From Streptomyces brevispora (GTDB taxonomy: Bacteria > Actinomycetota > Actinomycetes > Streptomycetales > Streptomycetaceae), in contig NZ_VIWW01000001.1 in assembly GCF_007829885.1 (NCBI RefSeq), positions 5,394,001-5,458,000 of the forward strand: DNA of 64,000 nt, written 5' to 3'. This document shows positions 33,638 to 43,018 of the stretch, piece after piece (position 1 is the first letter of the stretch; each line of letters opens with the position of its first letter). Made by a program: the position numbers and the translations under genes. The notes under the pieces were generated by a model. The model made no database searches. It was not told the DNA's origin and was given only the letters and a program-made list of their open reading frames with translations.

Positions 33638-35993
33638 GCAGCGCCACCGGCCGTTCGGCGAACAGCTCGGCCACCGCGGCCGTGCCGCCGGAGAACTCCC
33701 GGCCCGGCGTCAGCAGATCCCGCCACACCCCGTCGTCCGGCAGCGCCAGCTCCGTCCCGCGCCAGCCGCCCGCCTCCGTCAGCCGAAGCGACAGCCGGGT
33801 CACCGCCGTGACGACTTCGCCCGAGCGGCAGAACGCCAGACAGTGCCCGGCCGCCGGACCGCAGGCCGCCAGCGGGGCGTACGTCCCCGACTCACCGAAC
33901 ACCCCGGGCCGCTCGCGCCGAAGCCGCAGCGCCGCCACCGTCAGAGCCTCCTTCTCGTCGAAGGGCGCGTCGGACGAGGGAACGCGGAACGGCCGCCGGT
34001 TGTCCGGGTCGACCAGCGCCAGATACTCGCGCTCGGTTCCCTGGTAGAGATCCGGCACCCCCGGCATCGTCAGATGCACCAGCGCCGCACCGAGCGCGTT
34101 GGCCCGTACATGCGGGGCGAGCGTGCCCGCGAACCGCTCCAGCAGCGCCCGCACCGGACCGGTGTCGGCGGCCGGACCGGCGGCGACGAAGTCGGACAGC
34201 GCCCGCTCGTACCCCGGATCGGGTTCGGTCCAGCTGGTGAAGAGCCCCGACTCGCGCACCGCCTTCAGCAGCGCGGGCTCCAGCCGCGCCGCCTGCTCAC
34301 CCGCCGGGAACCCCACGCAGCCGAACGCGGTCTGCCACGCCTGCCAGGCCAGCTGCGGATCGGGGGCGGCCGCCGGAGTCGTCCGGGCCAGCTCCGCCAC
34401 CAGCCGCGACCACGGCCCCGGACACTCCGACAGCACCGCGACGGCGGCCCGGACGTCGGCGCTGCGCTTGGTGTCGTGCGTGGTCAGCGCCGTGCCGGTG
34501 GCGGGCCAGTCCCGGGCGAGCCGGGTACAGAAGGCGTGGAAGTCCTCCGGTGCCACCGCCGGCTGCCCCGGATCACCGCCCACCTCGTTGGCGGAGATCA
34601 GCGGCACGTAGCGGTAGTACGCGGTGTCCTCGACCGACTTGGCCCGCAGCGCGGACGCCGTCTGCGCGAACCGGGCACAGAACGCCGCCCGGTCGCCGCC
34701 CGCGCCGAGCCGCCCCAGCGCCAGCTCCCGCACCACATCGACGGCCGACGCCTCCTCCCGCACCGCGAACACCGCCTTGGCATCGCTCACCGCCGTCGCG
34801 TCGAGCGCCGCCGCGGCCGACTCCGTGCAGGGGCCGCCCGCCGTCACGTACGGGCGGTAGACCGGCATCCGGACGAGCAGCTCGCGCACCGCGGTGCGCA
34901 GCGCCCACGGGGCGTGGTCGCGCAGCGCGGGGTCCTCGGCGCAGATGCGCGACGCCAGCCGGGTCAGCAGTCCGGTCTCGGCGGCCAGCTCATGGGTGAC
35001 GACGCGGTACGCGGCCCGGCGCACGGTCGCCGTCCAGTAGCCGCCCCGGTCGCCGGCCGGGGAGGCGGACTCCCGGTAGTGGCCGAGCAGTTCCGCCGCG
35101 CCCGCCGGATCGACGAAGAGGCCGTCGATCCGGTGCAGCGCGTCGTACCCGGTCGTCCCGGCCACCGCCCAGCCGGCCGGCAGCGGTTCGGGACCGGTGA
35201 GGATCTTCTCCACCACGGTCCACGTACCGCCGCTCGCCTCGGAGAGCCGCTCCAGATAGGCGGCCGGGTCGGCGAGCCCGTCCGGGTGGTCGATCCGCAG
35301 GCCATCGACGATTTTGTCCCGGACCAGTTCGAGGATCTTGGCGTGGGTGGCGGCGAAGACCTCCGGGTCCTCCACCCGCACCCCGATCAGCTCCGAGATG
35401 GTGAAGAACCGCCGGTAGTTCAGCTCGGTCCGGGCCAGCCGCCACCAGCCGAGCCGGTAGTGCTGGGCGTCCAGCAGCTCGGGCAGGTCGAGACCGGCGG
35501 TGCCGGCCCGGAGCGGGAACGCCTGCTCGCCGTAGCGCAGCACATCCCCGTCGACCCGGAGCCCGCCGATCTCCTCGCCGAGCCGCCCGGCGAGCACGGG
35601 CAGCAGGATCCGCCCGTCGCCCGCCGCCCAGTCGATGTCGAACCAGCGGGCGTATGGGGAGCCGGGCCCCTCACGAAGGACCTCCCACAGCGCGTGATTG
35701 CGCCGGGGGTCGGCCGCCATGTGGTTGGGCACGATGTCCAGGACCAGCCCGAGCCCGTGCTCCCGAGCGGTGCCGGCGAGCTGCCGCAGCCCTTCCTCGC
35801 CGCCCAGCTCGGCGCGCACCCGGCCGTGGTCGACGACGTCGTAGCCGTGCCGGGAGCCGGGCACGGCTTCGAGGACCGGGGACAGATGAAGATGGGAGAC
35901 GCCGAGCGTGGCGAGGTACGGCACGGCGTCCTCGGCGGCCGAGAACGGGAAGTCCGGCTGGAGCTGAAGCCGGTACGTGGCGGAAGGCGTCAT
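33597..35993 (-). CDS. treY: Malto-oligosyltrehalose synthase
   Basis: A 798-residue GH13 enzyme that isomerises the reducing end of maltodextrins to an alpha,alpha-1,1-trehalose unit. TYRLQLQPDFPF opens the protein, DIVPNHMA is at 86-93, the nucleophile D235 in GLRIDHPDGL, and the acid E262 in VVEKIL; THDTKRSADVRA is the family's own motif. It works with TreZ. Length is normal. It lies 203 bases downstream of glgX on the same strand and overlaps the convergent P450 gene tail. Confidence 0.94.
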   Translation of the reverse strand: MTPSATYRLQLQPDFPFSAAEDAVPYLATLGVSHLHLSPVLEAVPGSRHGYDVVDHGRVRAELGGEEGLRQLAGTAREHGLGLVLDIVPNHMAADPRRNHALWEVLREGPGSPYARWFDIDWAAGDGRILLPVLAGRLGEEIGGLRVDGDVLRYGEQAFPLRAGTAGLDLPELLDAQHYRLGWWRLARTELNYRRFFTISELIGVRVEDPEVFAATHAKILELVRDKIVDGLRIDHPDGLADPAAYLERLSEASGGTWTVVEKILTGPEPLPAGWAVAGTTGYDALHRIDGLFVDPAGAAELLGHYRESASPAGDRGGYWTATVRRAAYRVVTHELAAETGLLTRLASRICAEDPALRDHAPWALRTAVRELLVRMPVYRPYVTAGGPCTESAAAALDATAVSDAKAVFAVREEASAVDVVRELALGRLGAGGDRAAFCARFAQTASALRAKSVEDTAYYRYVPLISANEVGGDPGQPAVAPEDFHAFCTRLARDWPATGTALTTHDTKRSADVRAAVAVLSECPGPWSRLVAELARTTPAAAPDPQLAWQAWQTAFGCVGFPAGEQAARLEPALLKAVRESGLFTSWTEPDPGYERALSDFVAAGPAADTGPVRALLERFAGTLAPHVRANALGAALVHLTMPGVPDLYQGTEREYLALVDPDNRRPFRVPSSDAPFDEKEALTVAALRLRRERPGVFGESGTYAPLAACGPAAGHCLAFCRSGEVVTAVTRLSLRLTEAGGWRGTELALPDDGVWRDLLTPGREFSGGTAAVAELFAERPVALLSRVVPGGTAGLG

Positions 35994-36155
35994 GAAGGCG
36001 TTCGTACCCAGATCCGGGCCTTCTGTGTCACCCGGTCACACCCAAGTGCTCGACCGGCGGTGCCGTGACCGCTCCCGCCACCACTTCCGTCAGCCTCCCG
36101 TCGGCTTCACCGTCACCGCTCCCGTCACCGCTCCCGTCATCGTTCCCCGGGTCGG

Positions 36156-36181
36156 CCCGGGTCGGCCCGGGCCGACCCGGG
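36156..36181. terminator. 26-bp perfect palindrome after glgX
   Basis: Bases 36156-36181 form a perfect GC palindrome (CCCGGGTCGGCCC and its complement), sixteen bases beyond the leftward glgX stop. Upstream of it on the plus strand lies a short CACCGCTCCCGT direct repeat. It probably separates glgX from treY transcription. Confidence 0.6.
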
Positions 36182-36196
36182 TCCGAGGGGCAGGCC

Positions 36197-38362
36197 CTAC
36201 GCCGGCCGCTGGAGCACCGCCATGCTCCGTCCCACCAGCGTCACCCGATCGCCCGCCGCCACCTTCGGCCCCGCGCCGGTCAGCACTCCGGCGGGGCGCG
36301 CCGTGTCGACGACCACATGCCACTGCCGCCCATGGTTCACCGGGACGGCGAAATCCAGCGTCTCGGCGCTCGCGTTGAACATCAGCAGGAACGAGTCGTC
36401 GGAGATCCGCTCGCCGCGCGGGCCCGGCTCCGAGATGGCGTGCCCGTTCAGAAAGACCGTCAGGGCCTTGGCGTGCGCCGCCTGCCAGTCCCGCTGGGTC
36501 ATCTCCGCGCCCTCCGGCGTGAACCAGGCGATGTCCGAGAGCTCGTCGTGCGTGCCCTCCACCGGCCGCCCGTGGAAGAACCGGCGGCGCCGGAAGACCG
36601 GATGGTCCCGGCGCAGCCACACCATGGCCCGGGTGAACTCCAGCAGGCTGCTGCCGAGCCCGTCGCCGTCCCGCGGTTCCGTCTCCTCCTCGTCGTCCGC
36701 CGCCGCCTCGGCCGGGCCGGGCCAGTGCACCCAGGACAGCTCGCTGTCCTGGCAGTACCCGTTGTTGTTGCCCAGCTGGGTGCGGCCGAACTCGTCGCCG
36801 TGACTCAGCATCGGCACGCCCTGCGACAGCATCAGCGTGGCGATGAAGTTCCGCATCTGCCGTTCGCGCAGCTCCAGCACCTCGGGCCGGTCCGTCTCCC
36901 CCTCCACACCGCAGTTCCAGGACCGGTTGTGGCTCTCGCCGTCCCGGTTGCCCTCGCCGTTGGCCTCGTTGTGCTTGTCGTTGTACGAGACCAGGTCGTG
37001 CAGGGTGAATCCGTCGTGGCAGGTGGTGAAGTTGATCGAGGCGAGCGGCCGCCGGCCGTCGTCCTGGTACAGATCCGATGAGCCGGTCAGCCTCCCGGCG
37101 AACTCGGCCAGCGTCCGGGGCTCACCGCGCCACAGGTCCCGTACCGTGTCCCGGTACTTCCCGTTCCACTCGGTCCACAGCGGCGGGAAGTTCCCCACCT
37201 GGTATCCGCCCTCACCCACGTCCCACGGCTCCGCGATCAGCTTCACCTGGCTGACCACCGGGTCCTGCTGCACGAGGTCGAAGAACGACGACAGCCGGTC
37301 CACCTCGTGGAACTGACGGGCCAGCGTGGCCGCCAGATCGAAGCGGAACCCGTCCACATGCATCTCGGTCACCCAGTACCGCAGCGAGTCCATGATCAGC
37401 TGGAGCACGTGCGGGGAGCGCATCAGCAGCGAGTTCCCGGTGCCCGTGGTGTCCGTGTAGTAGCGCTGGTCGTCGGCGAGCCGGTAGTACGAGGCGTTGT
37501 CCAGGCCCCGGAAGGAGAGCGTCGGACCCAGGTGGTTGCCCTCCGCCGTGTGGTTGTAGACCACGTCGAGGATCACCTCGATGCCCGCCTGGTGCAGCGC
37601 CCGTACGGCCTGCTTGAACTCGAGCACCTGCTCGCCCCGGTCGCCCCAGGAGGCATAGGCGTTGTGCGGGGCGAAGAAGCCGATGGTGTTGTAGCCCCAG
37701 TAGTTGGCGAGCCCCGCGTCCGCCAGCCGGTGGTCCTGGACGAACTGGTGCACCGGCATCAGTTCGATCGCCGTGACCCCGAGCTCCGTCAGATGCGCGA
37801 TGACCTCCGGATGGGCCAGCCCCGCGTAGGTGCCGCGCAGCTCCTTCGGCAGCCCCGGGTGAAGCATCGTCAGGCCCTTCACATGGGCCTCGTAGATCAC
37901 CGTGCGGTGGTAGTCCGTACGGGGGCGCCGGTCGTCGCCCCAGTCGAAGTACGGATTGACCACGACGGACGTCATGGTGTGCGGCGCCGAGTCGAGGTCG
38001 TTGCGGGCGTCCGGCCGGCCGAACGGATAGCCGTACACCGCCTCGCCCCACTGGATCTGTCCGGCGACCGCCCGCGCGTACGGGTCGAGGAGCAGCTTCG
38101 CGGAGTTGCAGCGGGCGCCGCGCTGCGGCTCGTACGGCCCGTGGACCCTGAATCCGTACCGCTGACCGGGCATCACCCCGGGCAGATAGGCGTGCCGGAC
38201 GAAGGCGTCGGTCTCCCGCAGCTCCACCGCCATCTCGGAGCCGTCGTCGTGCAGCAGGCACAACTCGATTCGGTGGGCGGCCTCCGAGAAGACCGCGAAG
38301 TTGGTCCCGGCGCCGTCGTACGTGGCACCGAGGGGGTACGCCTGTCCCGGCCAGACCTGCAT
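36197..38362 (-). CDS. glgX: Glycogen debranching enzyme (GlgX type)
   Basis: A 721-residue GH13 isoamylase-type enzyme hydrolysing alpha-1,6 branches of glycogen. An N-terminal CBM48-like domain (VWPGQAYPLGATYDGAGTNF) precedes the barrel. DVVYNHTAEG is at 266-275, the nucleophile D342 in DGFRFDLA, the acid E378 in LIAEPWD, and FTTCHDG the fourth region. A DDEEETEPRDGD acidic insert lies near residue 550. Freed linear maltodextrins would feed treY/treZ next door. Confidence 0.94.
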   Translation of the reverse strand: MQVWPGQAYPLGATYDGAGTNFAVFSEAAHRIELCLLHDDGSEMAVELRETDAFVRHAYLPGVMPGQRYGFRVHGPYEPQRGARCNSAKLLLDPYARAVAGQIQWGEAVYGYPFGRPDARNDLDSAPHTMTSVVVNPYFDWGDDRRPRTDYHRTVIYEAHVKGLTMLHPGLPKELRGTYAGLAHPEVIAHLTELGVTAIELMPVHQFVQDHRLADAGLANYWGYNTIGFFAPHNAYASWGDRGEQVLEFKQAVRALHQAGIEVILDVVYNHTAEGNHLGPTLSFRGLDNASYYRLADDQRYYTDTTGTGNSLLMRSPHVLQLIMDSLRYWVTEMHVDGFRFDLAATLARQFHEVDRLSSFFDLVQQDPVVSQVKLIAEPWDVGEGGYQVGNFPPLWTEWNGKYRDTVRDLWRGEPRTLAEFAGRLTGSSDLYQDDGRRPLASINFTTCHDGFTLHDLVSYNDKHNEANGEGNRDGESHNRSWNCGVEGETDRPEVLELRERQMRNFIATLMLSQGVPMLSHGDEFGRTQLGNNNGYCQDSELSWVHWPGPAEAAADDEEETEPRDGDGLGSSLLEFTRAMVWLRRDHPVFRRRRFFHGRPVEGTHDELSDIAWFTPEGAEMTQRDWQAAHAKALTVFLNGHAISEPGPRGERISDDSFLLMFNASAETLDFAVPVNHGRQWHVVVDTARPAGVLTGAGPKVAAGDRVTLVGRSMAVLQRPA

Positions 38363-38739
38363 AGATTCGACTCTTCCACTCTGACGCGGTTGCCTGGGGA
38401 ATGCGGGCTCCCTGGGTCAGATCTTCCCCGAAAGGGCGGCCCTTACCTAAGACCGACCGGCAATCGGGGTCGGCGTCGTCCGGTCCGGTCAACATGGGGC
38501 CCCTCCGTGTCGCCCGGAACCGGAATCCGGCGGCCCCGCCCGGCCGGCTGTCCGGTATGCGGCGTGAGGTGGGGTGTTTAATCACTATGAATCCGCTCAC
38601 TACGGCAGATCTCGACGCACGGAACGAGACTGTCTCATAGGGGTGTTGAGAAAGGAGCCTGTTCATCCGGCTGCACCGGCTCCCGCTCCCGGAGTACCCT
38701 TCCTTGATCGTTGGTGGGGGAGTGGAAGGCGGTGTGCGG
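38363..38739. other. 377-bp divergent promoter region between glgX and the HEPN gene
   Basis: It contains the shared 20-bp element and, nearer the HEPN gene, an A/T-richer patch (TTTAATCACTATGAATCC around 38577-38594). A 17-codon ORF (ATG at 38587, stop at 38638-38640) starts there but has no visible ribosome site. Nothing else is gene-like. Confidence 0.5.
38450..38469 (-). promoter_or_regulatory. 20-bp element shared with the glucosidase promoter region (copy 2)
   Basis: On the minus strand this reads CCCCGATTGCCGGTCGGTCT, identical to 28952-28971. It is 87 bases before the glgX ATG. Here the arms CCGACC and GGTCGG make a 6-bp inverted repeat with a 9-base spacer, and TAGGTA follows immediately as a possible -10. 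Confidence 0.5.
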
Positions 38740-39972
38740 GTGAGCTCGGGAGGGTTCGAGCTGCCTCCGGGTGACAGTGGTCACGAGGGGGGCTCCACCG
38801 CTGTGCCCCCCGGGGCGGTATCGCTCGCCAGGCCTCTGGAGATCGGTGCGGAACTGGACTGGGGCGCGGACGCATGGAGCGAGGTGCGCACCAGGGCGCA
38901 GCGCGCCGGGCGCGCCTACATCTGGCTGAACCTCGTGGAGCAGCGGCTGCGCGCCGTGGTCGCCGCCGTGCTGCGGCCCATCTACGAACCGGTCCACGGC
39001 GAGGACTGGGTGGTGGCCGCCGCGGGACCCGCCGGGCAGGAGTGGGTGCAGCGCGCCGTCGCCGTGCGCGAGGTCTCCCGCCGCAAGGGCTATCTGCTCG
39101 ACCCGGCCGACGACAACGTCCTGAGCTTCCTCACGCTGCCTCAGCTGCGTGAGCTGATGGTCCAGCACTGGCCCTGCTTCGAGGCCTACTTCGACGACCG
39201 TCGCGAGGTGGAGCTGGCCCTCGACGAGCTGGAGGTCGCCCGCAACGTGGTCTCCCGCAACCGCGCGCTCAACGAGGCGGTGCTCGCCCAGGCCGAGCGG
39301 GCCTCCGCGCGGCTGCTGGAGATCCTCGGCAGCGGCGCCGCGGTCCCGTCCGCCGACCGGCTGCCCGTCGACGCGGTCGAGGAACTGGTCGGCGACCGGT
39401 ACGCGGATGTGGTCTCCGTCCACTCCGACCGGGTGCGGCTCCAGCGCCAACTGCCGGCCGAGGACCTCTTCGGCGGTGCGCGCCGGCTGGACGCGATCGG
39501 CATAGGGCTCAATCTGCTGGTGCAGAACTTCTCCGGCCGCCGGCTGATCCGGCTCGCCGAGTCGGGCTGCCGGGTCCGGCTGCTCTTCATCAACCCCGCC
39601 AGCAGTGCGGTCAAACGCCGGGAGAGGGAACTGGGGCTCAAGAAGGGTGAGCTGAGCCGGACGGTGGAGATGAACATCCTCCACATGCGCCGGGTCCGCT
39701 CCAAGCTCCGTGACCCGGGCGCCTTCGAGATCCACGTCTTCGACGAGACACCGCGCTTCACCGCCTATCTGGTGGACGGCGACGGGGCCGACGCGGTCGG
39801 GGTCGTCCAGACCTATCTGCGCCGGGCCCGCGGCATGGAGGCACCCGTGCTGGTGCTCCGGGGCGGCGGACGGGCGGTGGTCCGGGCCGGGCAGGACAGC
39901 GAACACGGGCTGTTCGAGACGTACCGCGAGGAGTTCGAGTCCGTGTGGACGGACTCCCGGCCGGTCTCCTGA
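38740..39972 (+). CDS. SAV2148-family HEPN domain protein
   Basis: A 410-residue protein starting MSSGGFELPPGDSGHEGGST, the typical opening of this Streptomyces family. The helical HEPN-type region contains R137-x5-H143 (RELMVQH), which fits the Rx4-6H motif of HEPN ribonucleases, though catalytic use is unproven. The C-terminal half (RRLDAIGIGLNLLVQNFSGR, then RLAESGCRVRLLFINPASSA) resembles a phospholipase-D-like or nucleotide-binding fold. The GTG at 38740 is preferred over upstream GTG/TTG codons by family similarity. Confidence 0.75.
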   Translation: MSSGGFELPPGDSGHEGGSTAVPPGAVSLARPLEIGAELDWGADAWSEVRTRAQRAGRAYIWLNLVEQRLRAVVAAVLRPIYEPVHGEDWVVAAAGPAGQEWVQRAVAVREVSRRKGYLLDPADDNVLSFLTLPQLRELMVQHWPCFEAYFDDRREVELALDELEVARNVVSRNRALNEAVLAQAERASARLLEILGSGAAVPSADRLPVDAVEELVGDRYADVVSVHSDRVRLQRQLPAEDLFGGARRLDAIGIGLNLLVQNFSGRRLIRLAESGCRVRLLFINPASSAVKRRERELGLKKGELSRTVEMNILHMRRVRSKLRDPGAFEIHVFDETPRFTAYLVDGDGADAVGVVQTYLRRARGMEAPVLVLRGGGRAVVRAGQDSEHGLFETYREEFESVWTDSRPVS

Positions 39973-40051
39973 GGGGCCGTCCACCGGCGTTGTCAGTGGC
40001 CCGTGCGAGGGTGGTCATCACCTGGGGGAAGCACCACGAAGGAGGTACGGG

Positions 40052-40780
40052 ATGAGCTGGCACCGGCACGCGCTGGTCGGCTTCGACCTGGAGACGACGG
40101 GAACGGAACCACTGGAGGCCCGGATCGTGACGGCCGCGGTCGTCCGCGTCGACGGCAGCGACGGCGAACCGGACGACACGCACACCTGGCTGGCCGATCC
40201 CGGGATACGGATCCCCGCACAGGCCTCGGCGATCCACGGCATCAGCAGCGAGCGGGCGGCGGCGGAGGGTCGGCCGGCGCGCGAGGTGGCCGACGAGATC
40301 GCCGACACCCTGACCGGGTACTGGCGCCGGGGCGTGCCGGTGGTCGCGTACAACGCGGCCTTCGACCTGACCTTGCTGACGGCGGAGTTGCACCGCCACG
40401 GGCTGCCGTCACTGAGCGAGCGGCTGGGTGGCGCGGGGATCGGCCCGGTCGTCGACCCGTACACGATCGACCGGGCCGTCGACCGCTACCGCAAGGGCAA
40501 GCGGAACCTGGAGGCGGTCTGTGTCGAGTACGGCGTGGTCCACGGCGGAGCGCACGACGCGGGGGCGGACGCACTGGCCGCGGTGCGGGTGGCGTACGCG
40601 ATAGCCGCGCGGCACGGCTCGGTGGCCGCGCTGACGGCGGCGGAACTCCACGAGCGCCAGATCACCTGGTACGCGGAGTGGGCCGCCGACTTCCAGCAGT
40701 TCCTGCGCCGCAAGGGCGAGACGGACGCGGTGATCGACGGCCGCTGGCCGGTCCGGGAGCCGGTGCGAGTGACGGGCTGA
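40052..40780 (+). CDS. DEDDh 3'-5' exonuclease (DnaQ-like)
   Basis: A 242-residue exonuclease. The metal ligands are D12 and E14 (VGFDLETTG), D105 (AYNAAFDLTLL) and the DEDDh pair H168/D173 (GGAHDAGADA). It resembles stand-alone epsilon-like or RNase T-like proteins of actinomycetes and may trim DNA or RNA 3' ends. The ATG follows AGGAGGT. It is 79 bases after the HEPN gene on the same strand and may be cotranscribed. Confidence 0.88.
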   Translation: MSWHRHALVGFDLETTGTEPLEARIVTAAVVRVDGSDGEPDDTHTWLADPGIRIPAQASAIHGISSERAAAEGRPAREVADEIADTLTGYWRRGVPVVAYNAAFDLTLLTAELHRHGLPSLSERLGGAGIGPVVDPYTIDRAVDRYRKGKRNLEAVCVEYGVVHGGAHDAGADALAAVRVAYAIAARHGSVAALTAAELHERQITWYAEWAADFQQFLRRKGETDAVIDGRWPVREPVRVTG

Positions 40781-40809
40781 GGGGACCCGTACCACCGGCG
40801 CGGAGCCTC

Positions 40810-40963
40810 CCGGAACGGGAACCACGGCAGCAGCGTCGGCTCGGAACGGCTACCACCGCACCCGCGTCGCCTCAGAACGGGTACCAGCGCACCGGCGTCG
40901 GCTCGGAACGGCTACCACGCACCCGCGTCGCCTCAGAACGGGTACCAGCGCACCCCCGCGTCA
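40810..40963. repeat. 31-bp repeat array copying the 3' end of the phosphotransferase gene
   Basis: Units of about 31 bp start at 40810 (degenerate), 40841, 40872, 40903 and 40933. Odd and even copies alternate between TCGGAACGGCTACCAC and TCAGAACGGGTACCAG types. The last unit is the true gene end, coding Val-Arg-Trp-Tyr-Pro-Phe-stop on the minus strand. The copy at 40872 has the same codons and stop, so the gene's terminal segment has been duplicated downstream. Confidence 0.85.
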
Positions 40964-41799
40964 CCGTCGCGCAGTGAGGCCACGCGCCTGCGGAACTCCG
41001 CGAGCGCCTTCGGGTTGGCCGGTGCGTGCTGGGCGACCCACGCACAGCTCGCCGTCTCCCGGGCCCCGCGCAACACCGCGCAGCCGTCCCACTCACGGAC
41101 GTCCCACCCGTACGCCGAGGTGAACGCGTCATAGGCGTCGGCCGCCAGCGCGTACCGGTCCCGGGACAGGGCGAGCACCACCAGATCGTGCTCGCGCAGA
41201 TCCGTCGAGAAGGTCTCCAGGTCCACCAGGACCGGCCCGTCCGGACCGACGTGGACATTGCGCGGGAGCGCGTCGCCGTGGATCGGGCCCGGGGCCAGAT
41301 GCGGCACCAGCGCGGCGGCGGCCGTGGCGAAGCCGTCCCGGCGCTCGCGCAGATACGCGGCGTCGGCCGGGTCGATCGAGTCGCCCGCCAGGCGCAGCCA
41401 GCGCTCGACCCCGCCCAGCAGCTCCCGGCGGGGGAGGGTGAGGCCCTCCGGGACCGGCAGCGCGTGCACCGCGGTGAGCAGCGGCGCCAGATCCCGCGGC
41501 TCGGCGGGCCGTACCGCGTCGGGCAGTCGGTGCCACAGCGTCACCGGGTGGTCCTCGACCAGTCGTGCCGAGGGCTCGGCGGCCCGCACCGCGGGGACGC
41601 CGGAGGCGGCGAGCCACTGTGCGACGGCCACCTCGCGCTCGGCCCGCACCCGTAGCTCCGGGCTCCGCACGGCATCCCGGCCGATCTTGACCACCAGGTC
41701 GCCCACGGCGAACACCGCGTTCTCACCCAGCGCGAGCAGTTCCGCGTCGCCGGGGAGTCCGGCAGCGGTCAGTACGTCGCGCGCTCGCATCTCGTTCAT
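40933..41799 (-). CDS. Phosphotransferase (APH family)
   Basis: A 288-residue kinase of the aminoglycoside/choline phosphotransferase fold. The N-lobe is ELLALGENAVFAVGDLVVKI with the ATP lysine K38. The catalytic loop is GPIHGDALPRNV (H174-D176) and the metal aspartate is D193 in LVDLETFS. Streptomyces genomes have many such genes and most are not resistance enzymes; the substrate is unknown. The C-terminal codons are repeated downstream. Start at the ATG 41799; a second ATG at 41790 is possible. Confidence 0.83.
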   Translation of the reverse strand: MNEMRARDVLTAAGLPGDAELLALGENAVFAVGDLVVKIGRDAVRSPELRVRAEREVAVAQWLAASGVPAVRAAEPSARLVEDHPVTLWHRLPDAVRPAEPRDLAPLLTAVHALPVPEGLTLPRRELLGGVERWLRLAGDSIDPADAAYLRERRDGFATAAAALVPHLAPGPIHGDALPRNVHVGPDGPVLVDLETFSTDLREHDLVVLALSRDRYALAADAYDAFTSAYGWDVREWDGCAVLRGARETASCAWVAQHAPANPKALAEFRRRVASLRDGDAGVRWYPF

Positions 41800-41925
41800 G
41801 GATCCGATTTTCGCATCTGTGCAGGTGGCCTTGACGAACCGACGGCCCGTCAGCACGATGACGGAGGCCACCTGAGCGGCCAGAACGGTATCAAGCCGGT
41901 CGAATGACGCAAGGGTGCCATATTC

Positions 41926-42717
41926 ATGACATTGGCTAATGGAGCCGTGCAGACCGGACGGGGCGCTCCGCCGGGCGGCCCGCGCGGCGAGCGGCCCGCG
42001 CGGATCAACCGGAACGCCGGTACCTGGTTCCTGGGGCTGCCCGCCCTCATCCCGATCCTGGCCCTCAGCGTCGGCCCGCTGCTCTACGGCATCGCACTGG
42101 CCTTCACCGACGCCCAGTCGGGCCGTACGAGATCCACCCGGTGGACCGGGGTGCTGAACTTCCCGGACCTGCTCCACGACGGACGGTTCTGGGACTCGTT
42201 CCGGATCGGTCTGGTGTGGGCGGTCGGTGTCACCGTCCCGCAGTTCGTGCTGGCCCTCGGACTGGCGCTGCTGCTCAACCAGAATCTGCGGATGCGGTGG
42301 CCGGCCCGGGCGCTGGCGATCATCCCGTGGGCGATGCCCGAGGTGGTCGTCGGCATCATGTGGCGGCTCGTCTACAACCCGGACGCCGGAATCCTCAACG
42401 AGACCATCCGCGACCTGGGGCTCGGCGACGGCCGTGACTGGCTGACCGGTCTCGCCACCGCGCTGCCGGCGGTGATCCTCGTCGGGGTCTGAGCCGGTAT
42501 GCCGCAGACCACGGTCGCCCTGCTGGCCGGTCTGCAGAACACCCCGCACGAACTGCACGAGGCGGCCGCCTTGGACGGCGCGGGCGCCTGGCGCCGATTC
42601 CGTACCGTCACCTGGCCCGCGCTCAGACCGGTCGCCCTCTCCATCACCGCGCTCAATTTCATATGGAATTTCAACTCATTTGCCCCGGTTTATGTGCTGA
42701 CCAACGGCGGCCCCGGT
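41926..42717 (+). pseudogene. Sugar ABC-transporter permease, disrupted
   Basis: From the ATG at 41926, a MalF/UgpA-type permease reads normally (TWFLGLPALIPILALSVGPL, then LGLALLLNQNLRMRWPARAL). In LPAVILVGV-stop-AGMPQTT a TGA at 42490-42492 replaces the Trp codon expected there. The same frame resumes with GMPQTTVALLAGLQNTPHEL and the EAA loop EAAALDGAGAWRRF. It stops matching after VYVLTNGGPG near 42717, so the last two helices are missing. Nonsense mutation plus 3' truncation make it non-functional. No binding protein gene is nearby. Confidence 0.85.
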
Positions 42718-43018
42718 CTGCTTCACCGTCTCGACGCTCGTCGCCAACGCGCTCCGGCTCGGATCGCCGTTCGACGACGCGACCTCGAACCGGCCCGAGC
42801 GCTGGGACGGCCTCGACCCGGACGATCAGCCCGGCTATCTGCCCTTCGGTCATGCGTCCGAGCGCTGCTGGGGGCGGCACATGGTGATGCCGCTCGCCGA
42901 GATGCTGCTCGACATGGTGCGCGGCGGGGGTTTGACGGTGGACTCCGCGCAGGCGGCCTCCGATGTCCCCCTCGCCGGGCTGATGGGCGTGACCGGAGTA
43001 CGTGTCGTCCGACGCTGA
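42718..43018 (+). pseudogene. C-terminal fragment of a cytochrome P450-like gene
   Basis: In the frame starting 42722, FTVSTLVANALRLGSPFDDA, RPERWDGLDPDDQPGYLPFG, then HASERCWGRHMVMPLAEMLL and a stop at 43016-43018. This is the PERW region, the Phe-Gly...Cys-x-Gly heme loop and helix L of a P450-like protein. The Gly before the Cys region is replaced, so the subfamily is unusual. It begins exactly where the permease homology ends, so the junction is an illegitimate fusion. Confidence 0.65.

Noticed and set aside
33399..36068. An 889-codon frame opposite treY
   Set aside because: Antisense shadow produced by high third-position GC; treY on the other strand has complete GH13 motifs.
38587..38640. 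A 17-codon ORF before the HEPN gene as a leader peptide
   Set aside because: No ribosome site and no residue bias linking it to a regulatory signal; the sequence is recorded only as part of the intergenic entry.
40933..41799. An aminoglycoside resistance gene
   Set aside because: The fold is APH-like, but nothing specific points to an antibiotic substrate and such genes are very numerous in Streptomyces.
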